A stretch of 64,000 nucleotides of DNA from Gemmatimonadota bacterium (lineage in GTDB: Bacteria > Gemmatimonadota > Gemmatimonadetes > Gemmatimonadales > GWC2-71-9), in NCBI GenBank assembly GCA_040388535.1, contig JAZKBR010000002.1:962838-1026837 (forward strand), in the 5' to 3' direction. Below the pieces are notes generated by a model. It searched no databases, had not been told where the DNA came from, and saw nothing but the letters and a program-made list of their open reading frames with translations. Shown here piece by piece: positions 63,685 through 64,000 of the stretch; position 1 is the stretch's first letter; each line of letters opens with the position of its first letter. A program made the position numbers and the translations under genes.

Positions 63685-64000
63685 TCACAGGCAGAAAATC
63701 TCAATCACGACCATCGTATGCATTTTCGCCTGCATAAACTCGGCGCACACCCTCAGTGCGCGGGTATTCACGACCATATCGCGACCGATCAGGACCATAT
63801 CACGGCCGTTCAGCACCATATCGCCATCATCACGCTCCATCTCGCGGCCGTCAGTCTCCAGAAACTCGACTGACGACACCATATCGCGACCATTCAGCTC
63901 CATCTCGCCGGCAATCACCACCATATCGCGGCTGTTCACCAGCATCTCGCCGCCGTTCAGCGGCAGAAGTCGAGGCGCGAGCCCCATCTCGGCAGCTCTC
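63685..64000 (-). CDS. heptapeptide-repeat protein, C-terminal end (partial)
   Basis: The frame is open from the right edge to a stop at 63685-63687, so the start is outside the window. It reads as successive 7-residue units with consensus (R/G)(D/E)MV(L/V)NG, for example GEMLVNS, RDMVVIA, GEMELNG, RDMVSSV, GDMVLNG, RDMVLIG and RDMVVNT. At DNA level the unit is 21 bases (such as CACCATATCGCGACCATTCAG), and R- and G-starting units tend to alternate, giving a 42-base period. The Asp/Glu-Met-Val-Leu pattern with Asn-Gly turns suggests a repeated short beta strand, not a coiled coil. No known repeat family is matched by me; translation is inferred from frame conservation. Confidence 0.6.
   Translation of the reverse strand, partial: RAAEMGLAPRLLPLNGGEMLVNSRDMVVIAGEMELNGRDMVSSVEFLETDGREMERDDGDMVLNGRDMVLIGRDMVVNTRALRVCAEFMQAKMHTMVVIEIFCL

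Noticed and set aside
63634-63873. Plus-strand frame with HDHIATD-like repeats over the heptapeptide array
   Set aside because: It stops at 63873 within the array, whereas the minus frame stays open through the whole array to the window edge; the apparent repeat comes from the 21-base DNA unit.

Overview
The window is 64 kb of GC-rich bacterial chromosome with short intergenic gaps and many 4-base start/stop overlaps (ATGA, GTGA). TolC, a TonB-dependent receptor, outer-membrane barrels and lipoprotein signals indicate a Gram-negative envelope. NADH dehydrogenase type II, an acyl-CoA dehydrogenase and proline degradation suggest an aerobic heterotroph. The mix of Ser/Thr kinases, PD40 lipoproteins, ThyX, a soluble-type acyl-ACP desaturase and small clade-restricted proteins fits Gemmatimonadota or a relative; this is an inference, since no rRNA is present. 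I saw no tRNA, CRISPR array, transposase or phage gene.

Layout. 1-6.9 kb: end of an FAD-linked oxidase, thyX, a BFD-like [2Fe-2S] protein overlapping an orphan GAF histidine kinase, a small Cys protein, a TonB receptor and a GAF protein. 6.9-10.3 kb: copper locus (CopZ-like chaperone, membrane cupredoxin, CopA ATPase, CsoR) with a candidate CsoR operator on the first start codon. 10.3-13.7 kb, minus strand: class V aminotransferase, LOG protein and MFS carrier, overlapping. 13.8-17.7 kb, plus: small protein, ndh, queG, VOC protein, threonine aldolase. 17.7-28.2 kb: BtuF-like protein divergent from MarR, zinc-ribbon membrane protein, ClC channel, PAP2 phosphatase, Ser/Thr kinase, PD40 lipoprotein, DUF1330, DinB, AraC and a degenerate metallo-beta-lactamase-fold protein. 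28.3-38.6 kb, minus: PBP4-type carboxypeptidase, acyl-CoA dehydrogenase, a homocysteine methyltransferase/MTHFR fusion next to MetH, YggT and an acyl-ACP desaturase. 38.7-47 kb: small envelope proteins, MgtE, P5C dehydrogenase and an M20 peptidase. 47-51.7 kb, minus: tetR-tolC-emrA-emrB efflux operon with its own operator. 52-58.3 kb, plus: six tightly packed genes (TPR, ABC ATPase, permease, M16 peptidase, CDP-alcohol transferase, OsmC). 58.4-64 kb: small protein, DsbA-like protein with Kup, a lipoprotein with 38 consecutive prolines, and the end of a heptapeptide-repeat protein.

The most unusual feature is a family of composite intergenic repeats. Tandem 7-bp units (GATGACA, GAGACTA, GGGAGAA types) are usually arranged as inverted arms, often around a GC-rich palindromic core of about 77 bp. 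Several arrays start exactly at a stop codon. Two of the unit types carry TGA or TAG once per 7 bp, so three copies close every forward frame. Nine or ten loci in 64 kb carry part or all of this structure.
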